Positions 48,481 to 59,309 of a stretch of 64,000 nucleotides of DNA are shown here, one piece after another. The stretch's first letter is position 1. Every line of letters starts with the position of its first letter. The DNA is taken from the NCBI GenBank assembly GCA_016463765.1, contig JAEMQS010000006.1:1-64000 (forward strand), in the 5' to 3' direction. The DNA is from Solirubrobacteraceae bacterium (lineage in GTDB: Bacteria > Actinomycetota > Thermoleophilia > Solirubrobacterales > Solirubrobacteraceae). The position numbers and the translations under genes were made by a program. The notes under the pieces are model-generated. The model worked only from the letters and a program-made list of their open reading frames with translations. It ran no database searches and had not been told where the DNA came from.

Positions 48481-50310
48481 ATGCCCCACGTCCGTCTCAC
48501 CATTCGCACGAAGTTGCTGGGCCTGTCCGGCCTGCTGCTCGTGCTCATGGCCGTCATCGGCCTCGTCGGAATCAACAACCTCGGCTCGGTCGCCGACAAG
48601 GCCGATGCTGCAAACGACACGGCGACGAAGCCGCTGGCCGACCTGGTCGCCGCCGGGTCAGCGATCAACGAGAACCGCGCGCTCGTCGGGTACCACGTCC
48701 TCACGGAGGACGAGGCGCGCATGCGCGAGCTCGACGAGCAGATCGTGGCGAACGTCAAGCTCATCGACCGCGCGCTGGCCGACATCGAGCCGACGCTCGT
48801 GAGCGCCGAGGGCAAGAAGCTGCTTGCGCAGATCACCGCGGCGCGCAAGGCGAACAGCAAGCAGCGCGACGCCGTGCTCGAGCTCTCGCGCGAGCAGCGC
48901 ACCGCTGAGGCGACCGCGCTCATCAACCGCGAGTACATCCCCGCCGCCGACAAGCTCAACGACCTGTTCGCCGCGCTGCTGGAGAACAAGCGCGGGGTCG
49001 CCGAGAAGGCCACCACGTCGATTCAGGACACGTACGCGGCGAGCAAGACCGTCACCATCGTCCTGCTCGTCGTCGCCATGCTGTTCGGTGCGATCGCGTC
49101 GTTCCTCGTCGCCCGCGCCATGTCGCGCAACGTCGGCCAGGTGCTCGTGGCCGCCGAGGGCATCGCCGAGGGCGACGTCGACCAGCACGTCGACGTCAAG
49201 AGCACCGACGAGATCGGCACGATGGCCGCAGCGTTCGGCCGCATGACCGCGTACCTCCAGGAGATCGCCGACAACGCCAAGCGCGTCGCGTCCGGCGACC
49301 TGACCGTCGAGATCACGCCGAAGTCCGAGCGCGACTCGCTGGGCACCTCGTTCGCCGCGATGACCTCCGGCCTGCGCGAGACCGTCGGAGAGGTCCAGAA
49401 GACCGCCGAGACGCTCTCGAGCTCGTCGCAGCAGATGGCGTCCACCTCCGAGGAGGCCGGCCGCGCCGTGGGCGAGATCGCCAACGCCGTCGGTGAGGTC
49501 GCCTCCGGCGCCCAGAAGCAGGTCGAGGCCGTGGAGTCCGCACGCGCCGTCTCCGAGGACGTCGTCCGCGCCACGTCGGAGTCGGCCGCCAATGCGGCGC
49601 AGACCTCTGAGTCCGCCGCCCAGGCCCGTGAGGTCGCCCGCGAGGGCGCCGTCGCGGCCGAGGAGGCCAGCCGCGCGATGGACGCCGTCCGCGCCTCGAG
49701 CGGCGAGGTCACGACCGCGATCCGCGGCCTCGGGGCCAAGAGCGAGCAGATCGGCGGGATCGTCGACACCATCGGCGGCATCGCCGAGCAGACGAACCTC
49801 CTGGCGCTGAACGCGGCCATCGAGGCCGCCCGTGCCGGCGAGCAGGGCCGTGGCTTCGCGGTCGTCGCCGAAGAGGTCCGCAAGCTCGCCGAGGAGTCCC
49901 AGGGCGCCGCCGAGCAGATCGCGACGCTCATCGGCGAGATCCAGACCGAGACGTCCCGCACGGTCGACGCCGTCGAGGCGGGGTCGCGCCAGACCGAAGA
50001 GGGCGCCGCCACGGTGGAGCAGGCCCGGACGCAGTTCGTCCGGATCGGCGAGTCCGTCGAGGACGTCGGCGGCCGCGTCGAGCAGATCGCCGCCGCGATC
50101 AACGAGATCGCCGAGTCCGCCCGCCGGATGAGCGACGACATGACCTCGGTCGCGTCGGTCGCCGAGCAGTCCTCGGCCTCCAGCGAAGAGGTGTCCGCAT
50201 CGACCGAGCAGACCTCGGCGTCGACGCAGCAGATCGCCGCCTCCGCGCAGGAGCTCGCCTCGACCGCCGAAGGCCTGTCGACGCTCGTCCAGCGCTTCCA
50301 GCTGCGCTAG
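48481..50310 (+). CDS. Methyl-accepting chemotaxis protein
   Basis: 4-helix sensor, TM, HAMP, signalling hairpin [43 protein letters not shown]. Confidence 0.97.
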   Translation: MPHVRLTIRTKLLGLSGLLLVLMAVIGLVGINNLGSVADKADAANDTATKPLADLVAAGSAINENRALVGYHVLTEDEARMRELDEQIVANVKLIDRALADIEPTLVSAEGKKLLAQITAARKANSKQRDAVLELSREQRTAEATALINREYIPAADKLNDLFAALLENKRGVAEKATTSIQDTYAASKTVTIVLLVVAMLFGAIASFLVARAMSRNVGQVLVAAEGIAEGDVDQHVDVKSTDEIGTMAAAFGRMTAYLQEIADNAKRVASGDLTVEITPKSERDSLGTSFAAMTSGLRETVGEVQKTAETLSSSSQQMASTSEEAGRAVGEIANAVGEVASGAQKQVEAVESARAVSEDVVRATSESAANAAQTSESAAQAREVAREGAVAAEEASRAMDAVRASSGEVTTAIRGLGAKSEQIGGIVDTIGGIAEQTNLLALNAAIEAARAGEQGRGFAVVAEEVRKLAEESQGAAEQIATLIGEIQTETSRTVDAVEAGSRQTEEGAATVEQARTQFVRIGESVEDVGGRVEQIAAAINEIAESARRMSDDMTSVASVAEQSSASSEEVSASTEQTSASTQQIAASAQELASTAEGLSTLVQRFQLR

Positions 50311-50382
50311 CCCGACCCCATGTCCCCGACGGGGCGCGGGCCGAGACGGCCCGCGCCCCGTCCCCGTTTCCCAGGAGGTTTC

Positions 50383-50820
50383 ATGTCCGACCACGAACAG
50401 CTCGTGATCTTCACCGTCGGCGGCGAGCAGTACGCGCTGCCCATCGACCGCGTCCGCGAGATCATCCGCCTGCGCGATCTGCGCACGGTCGACGCCAGCG
50501 ACCCGGCCATCCGCGGCGTGATCAGCCTTCGCGGCAAGATCATCCCCGTCCACGACCTGGCGGTCCGCCTCGGCCTCCCGCCCCAGCAGGCCGACGGCGC
50601 AAAGATCGTCATCGTCGAGGGCGCGGGTGAGGCCGTCGGCGCGATCGTCGACGACGTCGAAGAGGTGCACACCGTCCCCACCTCGGAGATCGAGCCGGTA
50701 CCGGACGTCGGCTCCGAGCTGCTCACGGGCATCGCCCGGATCGAGGAGCGGCTCGTCGCAGTCCTCGACTGCGACCGTGCCTTCCCCGGGCACCGCGTCG
50801 CCGACGAGGCGCTCGCGTAG
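50383..50820 (+). CDS. cheW: CheW-like chemotaxis coupling protein
   Basis: QLVIFTVGGEQYALPIDRVREIIRL...IRGVISLRGKIIPVHDLAVRLGL. Confidence 0.94.
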   Translation: MSDHEQLVIFTVGGEQYALPIDRVREIIRLRDLRTVDASDPAIRGVISLRGKIIPVHDLAVRLGLPPQQADGAKIVIVEGAGEAVGAIVDDVEEVHTVPTSEIEPVPDVGSELLTGIARIEERLVAVLDCDRAFPGHRVADEALA

Positions 50821-50821
50821 C

Positions 50822-52210
50822 TCAGTCGCCCGGACGCGCGTCCAGGCCGGTGGCGTCGAGCTCGTCGACGCCCCCGGTCAGCCGCTGGTTGACGAACCAC
50901 AGCAGCACCCCGATCGCCAGCAGGGTCCCGGCACGGAGGTAGCTCTCCCCGCTCTTCTGCGTCATCAGTCCGAGACAGACGACGATTCCGATGATCGGGA
51001 TGGCCTTCGGCGTCACGAAGTGGTCGTGCTCCACCGGCGTGTTGCGCAGCACCAGCACGGCGACGTTGACCGCGACGAACACCGCGAGCAGCAGCAGGAC
51101 CGTGGTGTCCGCGAGCGCCGACAGGTCACCGGTGCTGACGAGCACCACGGCGATCGCCGACGTGAAGATGATCGCGACCCACGGGGTCTGGCGGGTCTCG
51201 TGCACCCGGCCGAGCCCGCGCGGCACGATGCCCTGGCTCGACATGCCGTACGTGATCCGCGACGCCATGATCATGTTGATGAGCGCGCCGTTGGCGACGG
51301 CGAGCAGCGCGATGAACGAGAAGACCTCGGTCGACATCGCCAGCGGACCCTGGTCGACGACCTCGAGCAGCGGCCCGCTCGAGGACACGAGGTCGTTCGT
51401 CGGCACCGCCATCGACGCGATGACCGTCACCAGCAGGTAGATGACCCCGGCGATGAGCAGCCCGCCGAACAGGGCCAGCGGGTAGGCGTGGGCCGGGTCC
51501 TTCGTCTCCTCGGCGACATTGACCGAGTCCTCGAAGCCGATGAGCGCGTAGAACGCCAGCGCGGCGCCCGAGAGGATCGCCAGCGGCACCGCGTCGCCCT
51601 CCTTGAAGTCGAGCGCCCGGCCCGGGTCGCCCCCGCCGTCGAGCACGAACGCCGCGCCGATGACGACGACGAGCAGCAGGCCGATGCACTCCACCGCGGT
51701 GAGCCCGAGGTTGAGCTTCACTGACTCGGAGATCCCCCGGAAGTTGATGAGGCCGATCACGATGATGAACCCGATGCCGACGAGCACCACCGGCAGCTCG
51801 ACGAACTCCCCGAGGTAGTCGCCCCCGAACGCGCGGGCGAGCGTCGATGCGGAGGTGACGCCCGACATCATCACCGCGAACGCCACGATGAACGTGAAGA
51901 ACGGCACCTTGAACGCGCCGTTGACCCACACCGCCGCGCCACCGGCCCGCGGGAACTTCGTGACGAGCTCCGCGTAGGCGAACGCGGTGAAGAGCGCCAG
52001 CGTGAGGGCGAGCAGGAACGACGCCCAGATGGCGCCGCCGACCTTCCCGCCGACCTCCCCCACGAGCGCGTAGATGCCCGCGCCGAGCACGTCGCCGACG
52101 ATGAACACCACGAGCATCGGCCGGGTGATCGCCCGGTTCAGCGGCGTGGCGGGCGTGGCCGGGACGGGGATGCGGCCGCCGGGGGCGCCGTGCGGGAGAC
52201 GTGGGCTCAT
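50822..52210 (-). CDS. APC family amino acid permease
   Basis: ITRPMLVVFIVGDVLGAGIYALVGEVGG, FAYAELVTKFPRAGGAAVWV, multiple TM segments. Confidence 0.92.
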   Translation of the reverse strand: MSPRLPHGAPGGRIPVPATPATPLNRAITRPMLVVFIVGDVLGAGIYALVGEVGGKVGGAIWASFLLALTLALFTAFAYAELVTKFPRAGGAAVWVNGAFKVPFFTFIVAFAVMMSGVTSASTLARAFGGDYLGEFVELPVVLVGIGFIIVIGLINFRGISESVKLNLGLTAVECIGLLLVVVIGAAFVLDGGGDPGRALDFKEGDAVPLAILSGAALAFYALIGFEDSVNVAEETKDPAHAYPLALFGGLLIAGVIYLLVTVIASMAVPTNDLVSSSGPLLEVVDQGPLAMSTEVFSFIALLAVANGALINMIMASRITYGMSSQGIVPRGLGRVHETRQTPWVAIIFTSAIAVVLVSTGDLSALADTTVLLLLAVFVAVNVAVLVLRNTPVEHDHFVTPKAIPIIGIVVCLGLMTQKSGESYLRAGTLLAIGVLLWFVNQRLTGGVDELDATGLDARPGD

Positions 52211-52271
52211 CGCGGGAGTGTGCCCCTTGCGCCACCTGACGCAAACGGCGGCGCGTAGGCTCGCAGACGCC

Positions 52272-52928
52272 GTGGCCGAATCGTTCACCGACACCCCGCT
52301 GCTGACCGCGCGCTTCGACGCCGCGCTGCACCACGCCACCGCGCACCACGCCCGGCAGCTGCGCAAGGGCACGCCGGTGCCGTACGCCGCGCACCTGCTC
52401 GCGGCCGCGTCGCTCGTGCTCGAGATGGGCGGCGACGAGGACGAGGCGATCGCCGCGCTGCTGCACGACGTCGTCGAGGACGGCGGCGGCCGCGACGCGC
52501 TGGACGAGATCGAGCGGCGGTTCGGCCCTGTGGTCGCGGGCCTCGTGCTTGACAACACCGACGCGGTCGAGCGCACCGATGACGGCGGCGCGGGGTGGTA
52601 CCACCGCAAGCGCGGGTTCGTCGAAGCCTTCCCGGAGAAGGCGCCGGCCGCGCTGCGGGTGAGCCTGGCCGACAAGCTGCACAACGCCCGCTCGATCCTC
52701 ACCGACTACCGCACGCACGGCGATGACCTCTGGGCGCGCTTCGGGCAGGGCCAGGGCCTCGCGACCCGCGTCTACTACCGCTCGCTGGCCCGCGCGTTCG
52801 AGCAGGAACGCGCCCGTCTCGGCCCCCTCGCCGAGCCCTATGTCGACGAGCTGCGGCGAACGGTCGACGCGATCACCGCGCTCGCCGAGGAGCACCAGGG
52901 ACCCGATTCGCGGGCCTTCCTGGCCTGA
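52272..52928 (+). CDS. HD domain protein (RelA/SpoT hydrolase-like)
   Basis: HHARQLRKGTPVPYAAHLLAAASLVLEMGGDEDEAIAALLHDVVEDGG; DKLHNARSILTDYR. Confidence 0.88.
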   Translation: MAESFTDTPLLTARFDAALHHATAHHARQLRKGTPVPYAAHLLAAASLVLEMGGDEDEAIAALLHDVVEDGGGRDALDEIERRFGPVVAGLVLDNTDAVERTDDGGAGWYHRKRGFVEAFPEKAPAALRVSLADKLHNARSILTDYRTHGDDLWARFGQGQGLATRVYYRSLARAFEQERARLGPLAEPYVDELRRTVDAITALAEEHQGPDSRAFLA

Positions 52929-53021
52929 TCGCAGGTCAATTTGTGCGAATCCCACAGAAACTTCGCCTGTATTTGCGGATACCGAGGAGTAGCGTCGTGA
53001 TCCTGTGGCGATCATGAGCGT

Positions 53022-54086
53022 ATGCATGTCCTCGATGTGGCTGCGTCCCTCACGACGCCGCTGCTGCCTGATGACTACCTGACGTACGTCAACCCGCTGT
53101 GGTCCCGGCGCGAGCCGCGCGGCCGCGTCGATGCCGTGATGCCGGAGACGCGCGACAGCGCGACGATCTGGCTGACCCCCGGCATCGGGTGGCCGGCCCA
53201 CACGCCCGGGCAGTACGTGCGCGTCGGTGTGGATGTCGATGGTGTCCGCCACTGGCGCACGTACTCGCTGACGTCCGTCCCGGGCCGCAAGGACAAGCGG
53301 ATCGCGATCACGGTGAAGGCCATCGCCGACGGCGTGGTCTCGACCCATCTCGTCCGCAACGCGCGCCGCGGCATGATCGTGCGCCTCGCGCCGCCCGCGG
53401 GCGAGTTCGTCCTGCCCGAGCGACTCGACCAGCCGCTGTTGTTCGTCACCGCCGGCAGCGGCATCACGCCGATCCTCGGCATGCTCCGCACGCTCGCCGC
53501 GCGCGGCCCGCTGCCGGACATCACCCACGTCCACCTCGCGCCGTCGGCCGACGACGTCATCGCGCGCGTCGACCTGCAGCGCCTGGCGCGCCGGCACCCC
53601 GCGTACCGCCTGCACGAGCACCACGACGACCGGCGCGGCATCTTCGACGTCGTCACCCTCGACGCCGTCGTCCCCGACTGGCGCACCCGCCCGACCTGGG
53701 CGTGCGGTCCCGCGCCCCTGCTCGACGCGCTCACCGCGCGCTTCGAGGCCGAGGGTGTGGCCGACCACCTGAACATCGAGCGCTTCCGCCCGGTCGTCGC
53801 CGCCGACGGCGCGGCGGGCGCGGGCGGCCTCGTCCGCTTCACGGCCAGCGACCGTGAGGTCGAGGCCGACGGCGCCACCCCACTGCTCACCGTCGGCGAG
53901 GACGCCGGCGTCCTCATGCCCAGCGGCTGCCGCATGGGCATCTGCCACACCTGCGTCGGCGCCCTGTGCGGCGGCAGCGTCCGCGATCTGCGCACCGGCG
54001 AGCAGATCGAGGGCGACCCCGATGACCCGCCGCACATCCGGACGTGCGTCTCCGCCGCCGCCGGCCCCGTCGAACTCTCCCTCTGA
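53022..54086 (+). CDS. Ferredoxin reductase with C-terminal plant-type [2Fe-2S] domain
   Basis: GQYVRVGVDVDGVRHWRTYSLTSVP, FVTAGSGITPILGMLRTL, MPSGCRMGICHTCVGALCGGSV. Confidence 0.93.
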   Translation: MHVLDVAASLTTPLLPDDYLTYVNPLWSRREPRGRVDAVMPETRDSATIWLTPGIGWPAHTPGQYVRVGVDVDGVRHWRTYSLTSVPGRKDKRIAITVKAIADGVVSTHLVRNARRGMIVRLAPPAGEFVLPERLDQPLLFVTAGSGITPILGMLRTLAARGPLPDITHVHLAPSADDVIARVDLQRLARRHPAYRLHEHHDDRRGIFDVVTLDAVVPDWRTRPTWACGPAPLLDALTARFEAEGVADHLNIERFRPVVAADGAAGAGGLVRFTASDREVEADGATPLLTVGEDAGVLMPSGCRMGICHTCVGALCGGSVRDLRTGEQIEGDPDDPPHIRTCVSAAAGPVELSL

Positions 54087-54106
54087 ACGCGAAAGGACCT
54101 GCACCA

Positions 54107-55297
54107 ATGAGCACGGATACCTCAGCATCTCCGCTCGCCCACCTCACCCCCGAGGACATCGAGGACATCGGCCGTGAGCTCGACGCCATCCGCGACGAGA
54201 TCTACAACGACCTCGGCGAGGAGGACGCCGCGTACATCCGCAAGGTCATCGCCGCCCAGCGCGGCCTGGAGCTCGCGGGCCGCGGCGCGCTGCTCGTCTC
54301 GCTCTTCCCGCCCGCCTGGCTGGCCGGCACGACCATGCTCTCCGTCGCGAAGATCCTGGAGAACATGGAGCTCGGGCACAACATCATGCACGGGCAGTGG
54401 GACTGGATGCGCGACCCGGAGATCCACTCGACGACGTGGGAGTGGGACAACGTCTCGAGCTCCGACGGGTGGAAGCACTCGCACAACTTCCAGCACCACA
54501 CGTTCACGAACGTCATCGGCAAGGACCGCGACCTCGGCTACACGCTGCTGCGCATCGATCCCGAGCAGCCGTGGAACCCGCTGCACCTGCTGCAGCCGGT
54601 GACGAACACCGTGCTGGCGCTGTTCTTCGAGTGGGGCGTGGCGTTCTACGACCTCGAGATCGACGAGGCCCGCGCGGGCAAGCGCCCGTGGAGCAACGTC
54701 GCGTCCGACGTCAAGCGCCTGGCGAAGAAGGCCACGAAGCAGCTCACCAAGGACTACGTCGTGTGGCCGGCGCTGTCGGGCCCGTCGTTCATCCCGGCGT
54801 TCCTCGGCAACGTCACCGCCAACGCGGCGCGCAACGTGTGGACGCACGGCGTCATCTTCTGCGGCCACTTCCCCGACGGGGTGCAGACGTTCGACTACGA
54901 CGAGGAGCAGCTCGAGGCCGAGACGCGCGGTGAGTGGTACCTGCGTCAGCTCGTCGGCTCGGCGAACATCGACGGCAGCCGGCTCATGCACATCATGACC
55001 GGCAACCTCAGCTACCAGATCGAGCACCACCTCTTCCCCGATCTCCCGAGCAACCGCTACGCCGAGGTTGCGCCGCGGGTCAAGGACATCTGCGAGCGCT
55101 ACGACCTCCCGTACGTCAGCGGCCCGCTCCCGCAGCAGTACGCGCAGGTCCTGCGCAAAGTGGTGCGGATGTCCTTCCCGGGTGGGGGAGACGCGTCGCC
55201 TGCGCCCACGGCCCGGGGGGAGGTCTCCGAGGAGACCGCCGCCGTGCAGGCGCGGGCGGCGCGCCGTCGTCTGCGGGTCGTCGAGGACGCCGCGTAG
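54107..55297 (+). CDS. Fatty acid desaturase
   Basis: His boxes GHNIMHG, HSHNFQHHTFTN, YQIEHHLFPDLP. Confidence 0.94.
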   Translation: MSTDTSASPLAHLTPEDIEDIGRELDAIRDEIYNDLGEEDAAYIRKVIAAQRGLELAGRGALLVSLFPPAWLAGTTMLSVAKILENMELGHNIMHGQWDWMRDPEIHSTTWEWDNVSSSDGWKHSHNFQHHTFTNVIGKDRDLGYTLLRIDPEQPWNPLHLLQPVTNTVLALFFEWGVAFYDLEIDEARAGKRPWSNVASDVKRLAKKATKQLTKDYVVWPALSGPSFIPAFLGNVTANAARNVWTHGVIFCGHFPDGVQTFDYDEEQLEAETRGEWYLRQLVGSANIDGSRLMHIMTGNLSYQIEHHLFPDLPSNRYAEVAPRVKDICERYDLPYVSGPLPQQYAQVLRKVVRMSFPGGGDASPAPTARGEVSEETAAVQARAARRRLRVVEDAA

Positions 55298-55300
55298 CGG

Positions 55301-56485
55301 TCAGTCCCCGATGACGCCCGCGGCGTGCAGGGCGATCTGGAGCTCGAGCCGAGCGACCGGGTCGTCCAGCACGTCGCCGAACGTCTCCCGCAGGCCGCCC
55401 AGGCGGTAGCGCACGGTCTGCGGGTGCACGTGCAGGGCGTCCGCCGCGGCGGAGACGTCGCCGAGCGCGTCGAGCCACGCGAGCAGCGTCTCCTCGGCGC
55501 GGCGGCGCGCGCCGTCGGGCATGGCGCGCAGCGGCGCGAGGCGCCGGTCGACGAGATCGCGAGCCAGCCGCTCGTCGCCGGCGACCAGGAGGGCCAGCAG
55601 GTGGTCGTCGGCGACGGCGAGCGTGTCGTCGCCCAGCCGCCCCTCGGCGTGCAGCGGCCAGCCGGCGAGCGCCCGGCGGGCCGAGTGGTGCGCCTGTTCC
55701 CACGCGACCGTCGGGCCGAGGACGGCGCGGCGGCCCCGCAGGCCACGCTGCAGCTGCCGGCGGCGACCGGGCGCCTCGGGGTCGGGAACCAGGAACACCG
55801 CGACCGGCTCGAGGGCGGCCCCGATCGTCCCCTCGGGGAGCCGCCGGGCGAGCGACACCACGTCGTGCTCCTGGACGGCGAGCACCGCGAGTGATGCGGG
55901 CAGCGGCCACGCCGCCTGCTCGGCGGCGTGCGCCACCGCGTCGGCGTCGAGGGCGACGCTGGTGGCGAGGAGCTCGACGAGCGCGTGTCGCCGCGCGTGG
56001 ACGGACCCTTCGCGCGCTGACTGCTCCTGCGCGAAGCCCGCCACCGAGGCGGCGGCGAGCCGGTCGATGTACGCGAAGATCGCCTCCGCGAGCGTGTAGA
56101 GCGTCTGTGGCTCGACGTCGGCGCCGAGGCGCTGGACCTCGCGCCACGCGACCCGTGCACCGACGCGATACGCGGACTGCAGCGCGTCGAGCGTCCGTCC
56201 GGCGCGCAGCTCGGCCCGTCCCATCTCCTCGTAGACGCTGACGTCGCCGAGATCGGTGTCGTGACCCAGCAGGTCGACGAACTGCCGCAGCGCGGCACCG
56301 CTGCCCTCGCTGATGAGGCGGCCGAACTCGCCCTCCATCGGCTGGTCGTACTCCGGGACCTCGGCGCGGACCGCGGCGATGATCTCGTCGACGACGCCGG
56401 TCAGCATCGGCCGGATGACGTCGGCCAGCTCCGGCGGGACGGCGGCCCACGGAATGGTGTCGGGTGCGGGGTGCGGGCCGGTCAC
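55301..56485 (-). CDS. PucR family transcriptional regulator
   Basis: C-terminal Puc[57 protein letters not shown]. Confidence 0.9.
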   Translation of the reverse strand: MTGPHPAPDTIPWAAVPPELADVIRPMLTGVVDEIIAAVRAEVPEYDQPMEGEFGRLISEGSGAALRQFVDLLGHDTDLGDVSVYEEMGRAELRAGRTLDALQSAYRVGARVAWREVQRLGADVEPQTLYTLAEAIFAYIDRLAAASVAGFAQEQSAREGSVHARRHALVELLATSVALDADAVAHAAEQAAWPLPASLAVLAVQEHDVVSLARRLPEGTIGAALEPVAVFLVPDPEAPGRRRQLQRGLRGRRAVLGPTVAWEQAHHSARRALAGWPLHAEGRLGDDTLAVADDHLLALLVAGDERLARDLVDRRLAPLRAMPDGARRRAEETLLAWLDALGDVSAAADALHVHPQTVRYRLGGLRETFGDVLDDPVARLELQIALHAAGVIGD

Positions 56486-56519
56486 CGCGCCAGCTTCGCA
56501 TGCGCGCCGGTGCCCATCA

Positions 56520-56548
56520 CTACCGAGCGGTAGGGTTCGGGTGGAACC
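56520..56548. promoter_or_regulatory. Two adjacent inverted repeats in the pucR-SDR divergent region
   Basis: CTACCG-AG-CGGTAG (56520..56533) followed by GGTTC-gggtg-GAACC (56534..56548). Confidence 0.45.
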
Positions 56549-56567
56549 GTTCAGGAGGAGCACGACG

Positions 56568-57500
56568 ATGTCTTCAGGCTGGACCGCAGACGAGATCCCC
56601 GACCAGCGCGGGCGCACCGCGATCATCACCGGCGCGAACAGCGGCCTGGGGCTGTCGAGCGCCTGGGAGCTCGCGCGCCATGGCGCGCACGTGATCATGG
56701 CGTGCCGCAACACGCAGAAGGGCGAGGCGGCCGCCGCGAAGATCCGGGCCGACGTCCCGCAGGCGTCCCTGGAGGTCCGCGAGCTGGACCTCGCGTCGCT
56801 GGCGTCGGTCCGCGCCTTCGCCGACGCGATCACCGCGAGCCGCCCGTCGTTCGACCTCCTGCTGAACAACGCGGGGATCATGATGCCGCCGCGATCGCTG
56901 ACGCAGGACGGCTTCGAGCTGCAGTTCGGCACGAACCACCTCGGCCACTTCGCCCTGACCGGCCTCCTGCTCCCGGCACTGCAGGCCGGCAGCGGCCCGC
57001 GGGTCGTGACGGTCAGCAGCATCGAGCACCGCCCCGGGCGCATCGACTTCGACGACCTCCAGCGCGAGAAGTACGGCGCGCGCAGCGCCTATCAGCAGAG
57101 CAAGCTCGCGAACGTGCTGTTCGGGCTGGAACTCGACCGCCGGCTGCGCGCCGCCGGATCGCCGCTCATCAGCGTGCTCGCCCATCCGGGCTACTCGGAC
57201 ACGAACCTCCAGCGCACCGGCCCGACCGGCCTGATGCGCGGGATCCTGGAGATCGGCAACCGCGTGCTCGCGCAGAGCATGCGCCAGGGCGCGCTGCCGC
57301 AGCTGTACGCGTCGACGATGCCCGACGTGCGCGGCGGGGAGTTCTTCGGGCCGAAGGGCCCGGGCGAGATGCGCGGCAAGGTCGGCCGCGTGACCCCGGT
57401 CGCGGCGGGCCGCGACGAGATCACCGCCGAGCGCCTGTGGTCGATCTCCGAGGAGCTGACCGGCGTCAGCTACGCGCTGCCGTCGCCCGCCACGGCCTGA
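56568..57500 (+). CDS. Short-chain dehydrogenase/reductase (retinol dehydrogenase-like)
   Basis: [52 protein letters not shown]. Confidence 0.95.
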   Translation: MSSGWTADEIPDQRGRTAIITGANSGLGLSSAWELARHGAHVIMACRNTQKGEAAAAKIRADVPQASLEVRELDLASLASVRAFADAITASRPSFDLLLNNAGIMMPPRSLTQDGFELQFGTNHLGHFALTGLLLPALQAGSGPRVVTVSSIEHRPGRIDFDDLQREKYGARSAYQQSKLANVLFGLELDRRLRAAGSPLISVLAHPGYSDTNLQRTGPTGLMRGILEIGNRVLAQSMRQGALPQLYASTMPDVRGGEFFGPKGPGEMRGKVGRVTPVAAGRDEITAERLWSISEELTGVSYALPSPATA

Positions 57501-58117
57501 CGCGGGCGGGCACCGAGGTCGGCGAGCAGGGTGTCCCAGGCCACCGGGTTCGTGGGGCCGGGGACACCCGGAGGAATCGGGACGTTGCCGAGCATCCGCG
57601 CGCCGGCCCCGCCCGGAACCCCCTCGAGCTGGGTGGCCGCGACGTCGGGGTCGCCCTTCTTCAGCACGAGCGTCATGACCCCGCGGGACGCCAGCAGGGC
57701 CCCCGCGAGCAGCGCGCCGGGGTCGTCGATGACGATCGGCGGCGCGGCGGGCTCGGCGGGAAGGAAGAGCGACGCCGTGATCTCGCCCTTCCAGCGCCGG
57801 ACCCGCACGCCGTCTCCGAGCAGGTGACGCGTGATCGTGCGCGTGGCGGTGAGCCCGTCGGGCGTCTCGACGCGAACGTCGACGCGCACGGGCCGCAGGG
57901 AGGCGAGCGCGGCGTGCGGCGCGGCCGGGGACTTCGCGGGGGCCCAGGTCTCGTCGAGCTCCGCCGCGGTGTCGGCCGTCGCGCGCCATACGCGGCCGTC
58001 GTCGTCGCGGATGCGCGCGCGCCAGGTCAGCCGCGTGCCCGGCCCCGCCCCGCGCACGCGCAGGGCGAGCGGTTCGTCGAGGGGTGCGTCGGGGGGTCCG
58101 GTGAGCTCCACGGGCAC
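57470..58117 (-). CDS. Acyl-CoA thioesterase/BAAT N-terminal domain-like protein, apparently lacking an intact catalytic domain
   Basis: [48 protein letters not shown]... resembles the BAAT N-terminal domain. Confidence 0.55.
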   Translation of the reverse strand: MPVELTGPPDAPLDEPLALRVRGAGPGTRLTWRARIRDDDGRVWRATADTAAELDETWAPAKSPAAPHAALASLRPVRVDVRVETPDGLTATRTITRHLLGDGVRVRRWKGEITASLFLPAEPAAPPIVIDDPGALLAGALLASRGVMTLVLKKGDPDVAATQLEGVPGGAGARMLGNVPIPPGVPGPTNPVAWDTLLADLGARPRQAVAGDGSA

Positions 58118-58130
58118 AGCATGGCGTGGC

Positions 58131-58171
58131 TGTGGCGCAAACGTCAGGCCGGGGCTGACGAAGGCGCCACA
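58131..58171. repeat. Palindromic element copy 1
   Basis: TGTGGCGC-aaa-CGTCAG-gccgggg-CTGACG-aag-GCGCCACA. Confidence 0.75.
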
Positions 58172-58203
58172 GCGACGTCGTTGCCCGCGGCGCTGTTCGG
58201 GCC

Positions 58204-58242
58204 GTGGCGTTTTTGTCAGCGTGGGGCTGACATACGCGCCAC
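58204..58242. repeat. Palindromic element copy 2
   Basis: GTGGCG-ttttt-GTCAG-cgtgggg-CTGAC-atacg-CGCCAC. Confidence 0.75.
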
Positions 58243-58250
58243 AGCGCCAC

Positions 58251-59309
58251 TCAGCGGGCGGTGACGCGCGTCGCCGTCGCCTTCCACGACGCCGCGACCT
58301 GCACCCCGGGCGCCAGCCCGAGCTCCGCCACCGCCGCGGAGGTGACCTCCGCCACCAGCGGTTGCGGCGACGCGATCGCCACCCGCACGCGCCCGCCGAG
58401 GTCCACCACCGACGCGACCGGCCCGACCACCCGGTTGCGGGCCGAGCCGGGCGTCGCGGCGTCTGCGGGCTCGAGCGTGATCTCCCACGGGCGCACGCTC
58501 ACCGCCACCGGTCCAGGCGCCGCGTCACCGACGGCCTGCACCTCGCCGCCCCCATCGAGCGCCACCACCACGAGCCCATGCCCCGCCGCCCGCGCGACAC
58601 CGGCGAGCACGACCGCGCCGGTGAAGTCCGCGACGAACGCCGTCGCCGGCCGGGCGGCGAGTTCCGCCGCCGTCCCGACCTGCACGACCCGCCCGCCATC
58701 CATGACCGCCACCCGATCGGACATGGCAGCCGCGTCCTCGATGTCGTGGGTGACGAGGACCACCGGGACCTCGGGGACCGCCGCGAGCAACGCCGCCAGC
58801 TCACGCGCCGCCACGGCCCGCGTGCGTGGGTCCAGCGCCGACAGCGGCTCGTCGAGCAGCAGCACCCGCGGCTCGCGGGCCAGCGCCCGCGCGAGCGCCA
58901 CGCGCTGACGCTCACCACCCGACAGCTCACGGACCGGCGCGTCCGCGCGTGCGGCCAGCCCGAACCGGTCGAGCAGCGCCAGCGCGCGCGCCCGGCGGGC
59001 GCGCCGCGGCAGCGACCGCAGCGGGTAGGCGACGTTGCGCCACGCGTTCAGGTGGCCGAACAGCGCGTGCTCCTGGAAGACGTAGCCGCAGCGCCGCTCC
59101 TCGGGGGTGACGAACGTCCCCGTCGCGCCGTCGAGCCACACGTCCTCGCCGACCACGACCCGACCGTCTGCGGGCCTCGTGAGCCCGGCAATGATCCGCA
59201 GCAGCGTCGTCTTGCCGGCGCCCGAGGGACCCGCGAGCGCCAGGGTCTGCCCCGCCCCCACCTCGAGGGCCGCGTCGACGATCTCGGTGCGCGCCTCAAC
59301 GGACAGCAT
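58251..59309 (-). CDS. modC: Molybdate ABC transporter ATP-binding protein with C-terminal TOBE
   Basis: GPSGAGKTTLLRIIAGL, ELSGGERQRVALARAL, LLDEPLSALD; C-terminal TOBE-like segment; followed by modB/modA. Confidence 0.9.
   Translation of the reverse strand: MLSVEARTEIVDAALEVGAGQTLALAGPSGAGKTTLLRIIAGLTRPADGRVVVGEDVWLDGATGTFVTPEERRCGYVFQEHALFGHLNAWRNVAYPLRSLPRRARRARALALLDRFGLAARADAPVRELSGGERQRVALARALAREPRVLLLDEPLSALDPRTRAVAARELAALLAAVPEVPVVLVTHDIEDAAAMSDRVAVMDGGRVVQVGTAAELAARPATAFVADFTGAVVLAGVARAAGHGLVVVALDGGGEVQAVGDAAPGPVAVSVRPWEITLEPADAATPGSARNRVVGPVASVVDLGGRVRVAIASPQPLVAEVTSAAVAELGLAPGVQVAASWKATATRVTAR

Noticed and set aside
51126-54128. 1000-aa - strand ORF
   Set aside because: Spans the permease, HD and ferredoxin reductase genes in antisense or alternate frame; low-complexity RHDA composition.
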